A DNA stretch of 11,374 bases from Thioalkalivibrio sp. (GTDB lineage Bacteria > Pseudomonadota > Gammaproteobacteria > Ectothiorhodospirales > Ectothiorhodospiraceae), in NCBI GenBank assembly GCA_003550945.1, contig PULL01000231.1:1-11374 (forward strand). The letters are read 5' to 3'. Position 1 is the first letter of the stretch. Every line of letters begins with the position of its first letter. The translations under genes were made by a program, and so were the position numbers. Below, piece after piece: positions 1-7,639 of the stretch. The notes under the pieces were generated by a model, which was given only the letters and a program-made list of their open reading frames with translations, had not been told where the DNA came from and made no database searches.

Positions 1-596
1 AGACAACGACATTCCAGCGAATCGTATTCATGGAGCTCTCCACTCATAGGCGTTTGTGCACTTGTGTGTTTATACGTCAATTGCAGCAGGCCATGCAACC
101 GTGCTAATGACTGGCAGGCCGAGGCCGAGGAAGGCTGTTTACGCGGCCGGCCCCCTGAACACCCAGTGTGCCGCCGAGAGGGTCCAGAGCCAGGTGCCCC
201 TGATTACGCCCGGCGTACCAGACCGTGCCAGAACTGAGTGACTGTCCGCAGCCTGGTCCTTTGCAGTCCCCGGCAGCGGACACCTGGGAGACCGCTCCGG
301 GTCGATACCGCTTCTGCGGTTCGGACGACGTTCTTGTTTCTTCAACCAAGCCAGAGGCCTACGGGCTCAACTGGGCGGGCGATGACAGATCCCGCTTCCA
401 GTTCGAGCCCAAAGGTTATCGAGGCTACAACGGTTAGTCCGAGTCCAAAGGTCGCCGAGAGGCGAACCAGCGCGCCGCGCAGCGCCTCAAGGTGTCTCTT
501 CAGGGGTCGACCAGCGCTGATAAACCCACTCCGCACTGGGCCCGGCGATGTCGGAGAGTCGGGCATTGATCTTGCCTGAACAGGCTTCGCCGACGC
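1..596. other. Region without a supported gene
   Basis: No frame gives a protein I recognise, and the short open frames on both strands overlap one another without a good start. Immediately downstream of the flavoprotein, on the minus strand, a frame offset from it reads protein-like for about 40 residues (roughly 595 down to 484) but has no standard start codon. It could be a remnant. The only hairpin near the flavoprotein stop is a five-base-arm GCCTG/CAGGC repeat at 574-585 with a two-base loop and no T tract, so I do not call a terminator. Confidence 0.5.
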
Positions 597-2030
597 TCAG
601 TCCGCGGCAGCCGCCTGTCTGCGCCAAGGGAACAAACCACCCGGCCTCGAAGCTGTAGGCACAGAGACATCGAGCCCCTTCACCAGCTCATGAAGGGCAT
701 CCTGTAAGGCCTCTTCAATCACCGGATGATAGAAAGGCATCATCAGCATCTCATCGGCCGTCAAGCCGCTCTGGATCCCCCATGCAAGCAGGTGGGCCAG
801 ATGTTCGCAGCGCGGTCCGACCATGGCACCACCCAGAACGCGCCTGCTGCGACGGTCGGCATAGAGCCGCAAGACCCCACGATTCCGGCCCATGATCAGC
901 GCCCGGCCGACCGGCCCGAACCGCTGCTGTACGACCACCACCGAATCCTCATCGAGGCCGGACCAAGACGCCCCGACCACAGCGATATTCGGCTCGCTGA
1001 ACACGATCGTCATCGGCGTTTTCACTTCACAATGCCGCGGCGCCTTATGGCAAGCGTTGTAGCCGGCGACGCGGCCCTGCGCCGCGGCAACCTGAAGGTT
1101 AGCGATCCCGCCGGTGGCATCGCCGCTCAAATAGATGGGATGACGCCCGACTTGCAGCGTCCGCGGGTCGAAGAAAGGCACACCGCGCTCGTCCAGCGTA
1201 CACCCGACATTTTCCAGCCCCAATCCGACCACATTCGGCCGCCACCCCATCGATAAAAATACCGATTCGACCAAAACCTCTCGGCCACCAGCGGAGACGC
1301 GGACCCCGTCGCCCTCACGCTCCACCTGCGCCGCGTGACCCAGCCAGACCGGGAACTCACGCCTCAGGATGTCCACTGCAGCTTGGCTGACAACGGGATC
1401 CTCCAGTCGAGCAATCGTTTGGCTGGCCTCGATGCCGACCACCTGCACGCCTAACCGGTGCAGCGCCTGGCCAATCTCCACACCGATGGGGCCGAGCCCG
1501 ATGACGGCAACGGATTCCGGAAGCCGTTCCTGCTCGAACAGCGTCTCAACGGTCAGGATCCGATCGCCCAGACGCGCGCTCCAATCGGCGGGCACGACAG
1601 CCGAAGCGCCGGTTGCAATCACGACCGCACCGGCGCGAATCACCCGATCCCCGACCTGAAGCGTCTGGGCATCGATGAAGCGTGCAAAGCCTTCGACCAG
1701 CTCATCACCCATCTCGTCGGTCGTGTTGGCAAGCACCAGATCGACGAACGTGTCGCGCAACTCCCGCACATGCTCAAGCGCTGCGGCCTGCTCGACGCGC
1801 AACGCCTCCGCGCCCTCGATGCCGTAGCGCTGGAACTGATTGCGCGCCTGAAAAACCTCTGCAAGATGGATGGCCACCTTCGATGGCATACAGCCGATCT
1901 TGGCACACGTCGTGCCGAGTCCCCCGCCATTGATCAACAGAAAACGGTCCGTGACCTTTCGAATCTCTTTGACGGCGTTCAGACCGGCATGGCCCGCCCC
2001 GATGACGGCAACGTCTACCTCATCAGGCAT
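597..2030 (-). CDS. FAD-dependent pyridine nucleotide-disulfide oxidoreductase (dihydrolipoamide dehydrogenase-like)
   Basis: This 477-residue cytoplasmic flavoenzyme belongs to the class I disulfide reductases, which pass electrons between NAD(P)H, FAD and a redox-active cysteine pair. The FAD-binding GAGHAG is at residues 11-16. The active-site pair is Cys42 and Cys47 in TTCAKIGCMPSK. An ATGA motif lies near 139, the NAD(P)-binding GLGPIG at 178-183, and the second FAD contact SGDATGG at 302-308. The C-terminal dimerisation domain supplies the His-Glu pair (His445 and Glu450 in FYHPVIEE). All catalytic elements are present and the length is normal. The disulfide loop differs from the usual TCLNVGCIPSK of pyruvate-dehydrogenase E3, and no 2-oxoacid dehydrogenase genes are adjacent, so the substrate is probably not the standard E2 lipoyl domain. 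The start at 2030 has an AAGAGG site eight bases upstream. It lies 89 bp downstream of the cytochrome c gene, probably in one operon. The family is certain; the substrate is unknown. Confidence 0.9.
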   Translation of the reverse strand: MPDEVDVAVIGAGHAGLNAVKEIRKVTDRFLLINGGGLGTTCAKIGCMPSKVAIHLAEVFQARNQFQRYGIEGAEALRVEQAAALEHVRELRDTFVDLVLANTTDEMGDELVEGFARFIDAQTLQVGDRVIRAGAVVIATGASAVVPADWSARLGDRILTVETLFEQERLPESVAVIGLGPIGVEIGQALHRLGVQVVGIEASQTIARLEDPVVSQAAVDILRREFPVWLGHAAQVEREGDGVRVSAGGREVLVESVFLSMGWRPNVVGLGLENVGCTLDERGVPFFDPRTLQVGRHPIYLSGDATGGIANLQVAAAQGRVAGYNACHKAPRHCEVKTPMTIVFSEPNIAVVGASWSGLDEDSVVVVQQRFGPVGRALIMGRNRGVLRLYADRRSRRVLGGAMVGPRCEHLAHLLAWGIQSGLTADEMLMMPFYHPVIEEALQDALHELVKGLDVSVPTASRPGGLFPWRRQAAAAD

Positions 2031-2119
2031 GTCAGTTGCCTCTTGGATTCGATTCGTGCGGATGAGCAGCGTACGCGCTTTCCCGTCTGGTCCAAGGGCC
2101 CGCTACGCACGACCGTACG

Positions 2120-2473
2120 TTACAGCGTCGACAGCCATTCGGCGATCTTTTCGATCTCGGCCGCGCTGGGCGGAGCGTCGCAGGCCTGACTGTAGGCCAC
2201 GGCCGACTTCATCAGCTTCGCCTCTTCGGAGTCGGTCTCGCCCTTCAGGATCTTGGTCGCTTTGTCCTGGATCTCCGCGGCATCCAGCCCGCCGATCTTC
2301 GGTACCAGCCGGCTGACCGGATCCATGCCCTGGGCGCCGTGGCAGTTGACACAGGAGTGGAAGGTGAAGAGCTGCTCGCCACTCATCTGGGCGCGATCGG
2401 CAGCCGAGGCCACTGAAGCGAACGCGGTCAGCATGACACCGGCGGCAAGCGTGACTATGGTGCGGTTGGACAT
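2120..2473 (-). CDS. Small secreted monohaem cytochrome c
   Basis: This is a periplasmic electron carrier of 117 residues. Residues 1-24 form a Sec signal peptide (charged start, hydrophobic core, cleavage after ASA), leaving a mature protein of about 93 residues. The haem attachment site CVNCH is at 41-45. Met88, in KLMKSAV, is the likely distal haem ligand, and the terminal helix EIEKIAEWL is typical of class I c-type cytochromes (c553/c4-like single domains). An extra Cys98 is unusual for so small a cytochrome. The frame stays open upstream to about 2680, but a GGAGGG site and the signal peptide fix the start at 2473. The flavoprotein gene follows on the same strand after 89 bp, which suggests a shared redox pathway, although the two proteins would sit on opposite sides of the membrane. 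A LuxR-type regulator is divergent. The electron donor and acceptor cannot be read from the sequence. Confidence 0.88.
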   Translation of the reverse strand: MSNRTIVTLAAGVMLTAFASVASAADRAQMSGEQLFTFHSCVNCHGAQGMDPVSRLVPKIGGLDAAEIQDKATKILKGETDSEEAKLMKSAVAYSQACDAPPSAAEIEKIAEWLSTL

Positions 2474-2480
2474 GGATTCG

Positions 2481-2486
2481 CCCTCC
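2481..2486 (-). promoter_or_regulatory. Ribosome binding site that sets the cytochrome c start
   Basis: Read on the minus strand this is GGAGGG, seven bases before the ATG at 2473. It places the start directly ahead of the signal peptide rather than at the upstream in-frame start near 2680. Confidence 0.7.
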
Positions 2487-2680
2487 ATCAAAGGTTGCAA
2501 ACAAGCGGTGTGTCGCGGCTTGGATACCGATTCATCATGCGCGGCTGCCCGACGGTGGACCCCCTCCATTCGCTTCCGGAAACCAAGGAGAACCGCAGCG
2601 TATCGTGAAGTTCCCCGGTCAAGTGGGCTGGAGTCCCGGCACCCACGATCTAAGTATGTCGCTCCACAGCGGCACGACAA

Positions 2681-2696
2681 TCGCCCGATCGGGCGA
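2681..2696. promoter_or_regulatory. Perfect 16-bp palindrome, candidate operator
   Basis: TCGCCCGATCGGGCGA equals its own reverse complement over all 16 bases. It lies in the divergent gap, 93 bp before the LuxR-type gene and about 207 bp before the cytochrome gene. LuxR-type dimers usually bind dyads of about this size, so it could be the regulator's site. That role is inferred from position and symmetry only. Confidence 0.4.
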
Positions 2697-2723
2697 GGGA
2701 TGAACCGCGGGTGCGCCGGAGGC

Positions 2724-2753
2724 TTGTTTCGGCATCGGTCGATTGTCGATTAT
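2724..2753 (+). promoter_or_regulatory. Weak candidate promoter for the LuxR-type gene
   Basis: TTGTTT (2724-2729) and GATTAT (2748-2753) are separated by 18 bases, which is a poor match to the sigma-70 consensus. A tandem seven-base repeat, GTCGATT twice at 2738-2751, overlaps the -10 side and could be a second protein-binding site. Confidence 0.2.
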
Positions 2754-2789
2754 GCTGACGGCGTCGGCAGCCGTTACGGAACCGGTACC

Positions 2790-3866
2790 ATGGGGGTGAA
2801 CGACGACAACCGCGTCCACGAATTCCTGCTCAACCTCTACAGGCTGCAGGATACCCGTACCCTGTTGCATGCGATCTGCAACCAACTCACTCAACTGATT
2901 CCGGGCGAGAACGTCTTCATTGGCCGGCACGACATGCGCCACACCCGGATCATCGGTTGCTCAGTGACACATCCGTTCACTGCCCCGGGTTTTCTGGAGC
3001 AGATCAACGATTTCGCGGGACAGCATCCGCTGTGGGAACCGATACGCAGCGGCGAACAGATCGTGCGAGCGATGTCGGATTATGCGACCTCGCGCGCCTG
3101 GCACCGCACGGGGCTGTTCGCTGAGTTGCTCCGCCACGACGACGTTCAGGACCACCTGTCCGTCGAGTTTGGCGCACGACACGGTCTGCTGACCTCCATT
3201 GGGGTATTCCGGTCGCGCCGCGGGTTCAGCACGGCGGAGATGCGTCGCATGACGGCGCTGATGCCGCATATCGGAAGGGCGCTGGAGAATGCCCGAATCG
3301 TCGAGGCAGCCGGCATCGCTGGAGCCGCGGCGGTGCCGTCCGACGATCATGCGCTGGTGCAGGTCTCGCTGGACGGGCGCGTGTCGGTGCCAACGCCTGC
3401 GGCACGGCGGAATCTGGCTAGCCTGGCCGATGTGCAGAATGGGGGATTGCCACCTGCGGTACTCGGCTGGTTGGACCACGTGCGGAAGCGAATGAATCAG
3501 GGGCTGCTCGAGGCCGACCTGCGTCCCTTCCGCTACCGCGGGCGGGCGGGCGTTCTGGAGTTTCGGCTCTATCGCAGGGACGACCAGCCAGGTTACTGGT
3601 TGGGCATGCGCAGGATCGGGGGCGACAACTGCACTAATGCGACCGCGTCATTAGCTCGGTTGACGAGCCGGGAAAGAGAGATCGTCGCATGGATCCGGGC
3701 CGGCAAGACCAACGAAGAGATCGCGTTGATCCTGGGCATCAGCTTTTTCACGGTGAAGGCGCACCTGAAGAGCATCTACCGCAAACTGGGTGTACAGACG
3801 CGAACCGAGGCCGCGGTTCTGCTCCAGCGCGCTGACTCGGGCCACATCCGGGCTGAGCCTGAGTGA
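2790..3866 (+). CDS. LuxR-type transcriptional regulator with GAF-like N-terminus
   Basis: This 358-residue protein ends in a classical LuxR/FixJ helix-turn-helix at about residues 291-348: LTSREREIVAWI, then GKTNEEIALILGIS, then FFTVKAHLKSIYRKLGV. All the usual conserved positions are present, so it should bind DNA as a dimer. The first 170 residues (LLHAICNQLTQLIPGENVFIG and onward) resemble a GAF/PAS-like sensory fold but are too diverged to name a ligand. There is no phospho-acceptor receiver domain and no clear autoinducer-binding signature. The frame is open upstream to 2253, but that stretch is antisense to the cytochrome gene. I chose ATG 2790 because the conserved-looking sequence begins there; a weak ACGGA lies nine bases upstream, and GTG 2796 is an alternative. 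It is divergent from the cytochrome/flavoprotein pair and probably controls it, which is inference. Confidence 0.82.
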   Translation: MGVNDDNRVHEFLLNLYRLQDTRTLLHAICNQLTQLIPGENVFIGRHDMRHTRIIGCSVTHPFTAPGFLEQINDFAGQHPLWEPIRSGEQIVRAMSDYATSRAWHRTGLFAELLRHDDVQDHLSVEFGARHGLLTSIGVFRSRRGFSTAEMRRMTALMPHIGRALENARIVEAAGIAGAAAVPSDDHALVQVSLDGRVSVPTPAARRNLASLADVQNGGLPPAVLGWLDHVRKRMNQGLLEADLRPFRYRGRAGVLEFRLYRRDDQPGYWLGMRRIGGDNCTNATASLARLTSREREIVAWIRAGKTNEEIALILGISFFTVKAHLKSIYRKLGVQTRTEAAVLLQRADSGHIRAEPE

Positions 3867-4546
3867 GGGTTTGCGGCTCGATCCGGCACCCGTGCTCGAG
3901 GCCCATGGCTCCACGACCCGCTCAGAGACAGGTCGAGAAGCCGACTTCGTCGTGGCCATCCAACGTGCAAGAACGCTGACCCCGCTGGCAGCAACTTACT
4001 TGCACGCTTGGACGTCGGGCAACTCTTCTTAGGCTGGCTACCGCTCCTACGGAGAATTGGGTGTTGGGTCGACAATGAACGCGATCTTGCAAGGAGAGCC
4101 TTCGAGCGCTTCATGGCGATGGCACCGGCCGGCCCAATCCATGGGCGGTGTCCGGTTGACGCGCCATCACTGCCGCTGGCGGTCTTGGCTCGAGTACCCG
4201 CTTTGGGTCGGAGACAGCCATTGGCAGGGGTTGTCCCAAACCTGCCACCCCGCCTTATCCTCAGCGATTCATCCCAATGCCGGTCCGGACATGCCCAACG
4301 CTCCAAGAACTACGCGCATGCGCTGACCGCCCCAAGACATAACGTCCGGCAGCGACAAACGCGCCGCTGCCGGGCTCGTACCAACCAGCCGACCCTCACC
4401 TCAAGCCAAGGGTACGTTCGGGGGCGAGCATTTCCCGGAGCCGATGATCCTCTAATCTTGTGGCACCGGCGGCGCGTGACCATTGGCAGTCGTTATGTGC
4501 CTGCCACGCGCTCGCACCATACAAGACTGGGGTACCCACAGTACGT
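3867..4546. other. Region without a supported gene between regulator and ATPase
   Basis: Frames are open on both strands (3776-4306 minus, 4008-4550 plus), but neither has a recognisable domain, a good ribosome site or a hydrophobic pattern typical of a folded protein. An eight-base inverted repeat, CGTGCAAG at 3964-3971 and CTTGCACG at 3999-4006, has a 27-base loop and no T tract. Base composition is like the high-GC flanks until near 4550, where it falls at the ATPase gene, so one end of the acquired segment may lie here. It could be decayed coding sequence. Confidence 0.4.
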
Positions 4547-7060
4547 CTAGCCACCACCAATTCGCCGGAACTCCAAGCTCAGCAATCCGAGAGAAATAAA
4601 TATCATTCCCGGCCGACCATCTTGAACAATTAGCGCACGCGCTCTAATGACCGCGTCACGATTCGCATGACCGGAATGCGCCGCTGGATTTCGCGATTCT
4701 ATAAGCGCGTCAAGAAAAGCAATTAGACTGCCTCTCAAACTCTTGCTCCAAGCCTCCGACCACGTCTGCCCAACAATATATTCGCGCAAGCATCTGATGA
4801 AAGACGACTGCGGCCCAAACTCTCTTTTAAGCGAAATTAGAACTGATTTCCACCAACCCAATCCCGGGGGTCGTCCTCTTTCCATAAACGTTATCAAATC
4901 CTGGCCCAGAGTGACGTCTCCATAGCACGCACCTTCACCATGGTCCTTTAAAGGAACCAACAGGGCGCAGCTCAGCGCCCGTTCGACGATCTTGCCCCAA
5001 ACGACCGTTGCACTCTCCAGCCCTGTCTCTCCCAACTTTTCCAAGAACCAACCTTGTGCGAGCCACTTGCGAATGTCTCCATCGTCCAACCGATCGATCC
5101 AGGGCCATGCCTTGGATGCTTCTGATAGATCGAACTCCGCCGAAAAAAGACGCATGCGGTCTAAACCGGATGTCCAATCCTTCGGAAACATCCCATCCGG
5201 CCACACATCTATAAGACTTCCATCCGGGGCAAAACGGATCGAAACCACCTCTGTACCCACGTCAGGTTTCGGAAGGAAATAATAGACAAGTACGCTCTCA
5301 CTATTAATCCAAAGCTTTGGAGCCAGCGACTGCACGTTTTCAGCACCCCCCTCTCTGGTCTCGTGCGCTTCGCGAATGTGCTGGGAGATCTTCAAAAGAA
5401 ACACCTCGGAGTGCGACTCGATAATCACGCGACGGACGCCCCCATTTCGACCCTTTGCGGCATGAACGAACGTATCCGCAAGCTGGCTTTGGGCCACAGG
5501 ATGAAGATGCAGTTCCGGCTGTTCGATCGCGACTTGATCAAATTCCCCGAGCGCCGCTAAGACCGGAAGCACATACCCCACACCAGATCCTACATCATAG
5601 AACGTACGACGGAACCCTTCTCGGTCGCGAAGAACGAAGTACACAAGCGTTGAGCCAGTCAAATCGGTATCGTCGTCAGTTTCTTCGTACTCGTCCGAAT
5701 GAACAAGATAAATTTCTGGGACTGTCCGATACTTATTTAGGGAATAGAGATAGTGCTTAAAGCAATAATTCGGGAAGTCCTCGACATCTTCTAGGTCGGA
5801 GCCATATCGGAGATGGTTAACCCACCTTCGAGCATAAGGAGCCAGCAGATCTAAAACCCGCGTGTCGCTCGCGCCCGAAGACGACGATAGGCTTCTCGGT
5901 CCATCGTACTTAGTAGAGTAAGACCCTGGTTCGGACAAAGATTCACCTACAAATACGGCCCGCTCACACCAGCCCTCCATGTCAAAATGGTCCCGCATTT
6001 TCGATTTAAGATGTAGGGGAGTATTCGAATCGATATTATTGCGATTCCCCGGAACGCGGGCGACCCGAGCCGACTGCGCGACAACGAACGCAATCGCCAC
6101 CAAAAGTTGATTAAGCTTGGTGGCCTGCGCGCGCAAATTAGAAAACAACGCTGCCGAGTTGGCGTCGGCAAACTCGCTTCTCAGAAAAGTCATATACCGA
6201 ACGACGTCTGCCTCTTGCACATCAAGAGAATATTGCTTCAAATAGTTCCGGTGGTTGTAGAACGACGCTCCTTTAGCCGAATCGAATAGGTTCCATTCGT
6301 ATAGCAATGATCGCGTTTCGGGTGTCGCAACAAGTTTGTCAACGTCAGTCGGAAAAACGAGTTCAAGTGATTCCTGATCAAGGCTTACAATGGCGCCTTC
6401 TGGACGCAGGGAATAGGCGGTCAGCCCTCGCACTATCGACTGCGCCTCGGTTTGAGGTTCGAAGGCCAATTTTGCTCTAGCACATCCACGATTGGCGCTA
6501 ACGCAGAGGCCGGTGGCGGCGTCGTGGTTTAGATTAATGGCCCACCGGCCGATCAACTTCAGGCGGGGATCCACTGACTCACACTCGGGGTTCCGCTCGA
6601 GCCCAGTCTTAAAATATGGACCATAGCTGGCAGTTTCCCTGCTATAAGACACAAGGCGCTCGCCATCGATGGAGATACTTAAACTCTCTACTAAATACGG
6701 TTCATAACCACGCCCAAACTGAATTTGCAGATCAACCCATGCGCCTTCGGCCAGTAGCGATAGGACGTGCTCCAGTTCGGTGAAACGCGTGGTTCCAATA
6801 TGGTCGAGCTCGATTGCGTCTATGAACACCTTAACGGCAAGCGCGATGCCCCGTTGTTCGGCTCTGTCATGGGTCAAGGACGTTATTCGATTGAGATCCG
6901 GTAGGTTCCCGGTCCCGATCGACACCAACAGATCAAGTGCATCAAGCACTGAACTCTTGCCCGCCGAATTCGGACCGTATAGGAAGGTCAACTCCCCGAA
7001 ATCGATCTCGACTGGGCCTCTAATAGCTTTGAAGTTCTCGATTCGAAGCTGTCGAAGCAT
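4547..7060 (-). CDS. OLD/DUF3696-like ABC ATPase with C-terminal HEPN-like domain, candidate defence protein
   Basis: This 837-residue protein has a split ABC-type ATPase. The N-terminal strand IENFKAIRG leads to Walker A GPNSAGKSS (29-37). After a long insertion of about 440 residues come the signature-like DVGSGVGYVLPVL (489-501), the Walker B QVAIEQPELHLHP (509-521; Glu513 and Glu516) and the switch histidine in IIESHSEVFL (His550). DVWPDGMF near 618-625 resembles the WPDGFF element of DUF3696 proteins, a group of OLD-like ATPases. Residues from about 680 to 815 look all-helical and contain RNPAAH (Arg790-His795), fitting the Rx4-6H motif of HEPN RNases, which often cut tRNA or mRNA in phage defence. 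No transmembrane segment or TOPRIM domain is visible. ATG 7060 is the first possible start, since an in-frame stop lies 10 codons upstream, and it has no clear ribosome site. The gene is more A+T-rich than its neighbours and has no same-strand partner. ATPase certain; HEPN activity inferred; defence role a hypothesis. Confidence 0.85.
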   Translation of the reverse strand: MLRQLRIENFKAIRGPVEIDFGELTFLYGPNSAGKSSVLDALDLLVSIGTGNLPDLNRITSLTHDRAEQRGIALAVKVFIDAIELDHIGTTRFTELEHVLSLLAEGAWVDLQIQFGRGYEPYLVESLSISIDGERLVSYSRETASYGPYFKTGLERNPECESVDPRLKLIGRWAINLNHDAATGLCVSANRGCARAKLAFEPQTEAQSIVRGLTAYSLRPEGAIVSLDQESLELVFPTDVDKLVATPETRSLLYEWNLFDSAKGASFYNHRNYLKQYSLDVQEADVVRYMTFLRSEFADANSAALFSNLRAQATKLNQLLVAIAFVVAQSARVARVPGNRNNIDSNTPLHLKSKMRDHFDMEGWCERAVFVGESLSEPGSYSTKYDGPRSLSSSSGASDTRVLDLLAPYARRWVNHLRYGSDLEDVEDFPNYCFKHYLYSLNKYRTVPEIYLVHSDEYEETDDDTDLTGSTLVYFVLRDREGFRRTFYDVGSGVGYVLPVLAALGEFDQVAIEQPELHLHPVAQSQLADTFVHAAKGRNGGVRRVIIESHSEVFLLKISQHIREAHETREGGAENVQSLAPKLWINSESVLVYYFLPKPDVGTEVVSIRFAPDGSLIDVWPDGMFPKDWTSGLDRMRLFSAEFDLSEASKAWPWIDRLDDGDIRKWLAQGWFLEKLGETGLESATVVWGKIVERALSCALLVPLKDHGEGACYGDVTLGQDLITFMERGRPPGLGWWKSVLISLKREFGPQSSFIRCLREYIVGQTWSEAWSKSLRGSLIAFLDALIESRNPAAHSGHANRDAVIRARALIVQDGRPGMIFISLGLLSLEFRRIGGG

Positions 7061-7356
7061 AGGCTGCGCGGATTGTTTTCAGTTCTTGTGAGGCGAAGGA
7101 TTTGCATTTAGCAAACCGTTTAAAAATTGGATTGAGCTCGACCCACACATTGGACCATTATCTTGTCTTGACATAGATCGTATCGGCAAGCATGGCGGCA
7201 TCGTGCATGTAACGCTATAACTTTTCTGATTAGAGTGCAACCAGCACAGTTCGTTAGGTCTCGGTTTCAGGATGAGGTCAGCAAGCTGTTCTTCACGGGG
7301 CAAGTCGGTGGTTCCCGGCTTCGGGGCATACAGCCGGTGGGGACGGGGTTGCCGCG
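7061..7356. other. A+T-rich divergent intergenic region upstream of the ATPase gene
   Basis: Nothing here is a convincing gene. The half next to the ATPase (7061-7260) is A+T-rich and should hold its promoter. GATAAT on the minus strand (7157-7162) is a good -10 hexamer but has no matching -35. A small hairpin, TTTGC-ATTTA-GCAAA, lies at 7101-7115. From about 7260 onward the DNA is GC-rich like the right flank. A minus-strand frame ending near 7079 reads plausibly for a while (PREEQLADLILKPRPNE) but starts only with TTG and matches nothing I know. Confidence 0.4.
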
Positions 7357-7560
7357 TTGTATCAGGCGCGGATTCAATTGTTCCAGAGCGGTAGACGCGC
7401 CGTGACCGTCCAATCGGTCATGAAGCTCCTCGCTCTGCAATTTGGATTCGCCGGGTTCACCAACTTGGTTGGAATGCCCACGGCCCGGTCAATCATTGGT
7501 CGTTCCTACGGGGCGAAGCGTGGCGCGATAGCCGCGGCACTGAGAGCCGAAGCGTCATAA
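7357..7560 (+). CDS. Possible small hypothetical protein upstream of the polyvalent-like gene
   Basis: This 67-residue frame reads MYQARIQLFQSGRRAVTV at its start and ends in a basic, alanine-rich helix (RGAIAAALRAEAS). Later starts are GTG 7402 and ATG 7420. Codon use looks like real high-GC coding sequence, and it ends 79 bp before the larger gene on the same strand, so the two could be co-transcribed. I do not recognise a family. The basic, helical look would suit a small nucleic-acid-binding protein, but that is a guess. The frame is open upstream to 7276 with no ATG, so this may be the tail of a truncated gene whose front was lost at the junction with the A+T-rich segment. Confidence 0.35.
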   Translation: MYQARIQLFQSGRRAVTVQSVMKLLALQFGFAGFTNLVGMPTARSIIGRSYGAKRGAIAAALRAEAS

Positions 7561-7639
7561 GGGGCCGCGCAATGCCGCCGGTTTGGGTGGGCCGGACGAA
7601 GCGTGCAAAATGTGGGACCGACGCGGGAAGCATGACGCC

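Noticed and set aside
1458..2189. Plus-strand frames opposite the flavoprotein and cytochrome
   Set aside because: They are antisense to two genes with unambiguous catalytic and haem-binding motifs.
2253..2789. Upstream extension of the LuxR-type protein
   Set aside because: The frame stays open, but this part overlaps the cytochrome gene antisense and does not resemble a folded domain. The conserved-looking protein begins at 2790.
3964..4006. CGTGCAAG/CTTGCACG inverted repeat as a terminator
   Set aside because: The arms are eight bases with a 27-base loop and no T tract, and it lies about 100 bp past the regulator stop. It is likely chance.
4547..7060. ATPase as the AriA subunit of a PARIS system or as a Gabija-like OLD nuclease
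   Set aside because: There is no AriB-like TOPRIM partner gene nearby, no TOPRIM domain in the protein and no adjacent UvrD-like helicase. The C-terminus looks HEPN-like instead.
7168..7196. Perfect TTGACA -35 on the plus strand
   Set aside because: At 17 bases spacing the -10 would be CATGGC, which is not a usable hexamer.
7253..7259. GTTAGGT resembling an integron attC core site
   Set aside because: No complementary RYYYAAC core and no paired arms occur within attC distance, and no integrase or cassette array is present.
7079..7303. 74-codon minus-strand frame upstream of the ATPase
   Set aside because: The first third reads plausibly, but the start is TTG without a ribosome site, the rest is unlike a folded protein, and it crosses the composition junction.
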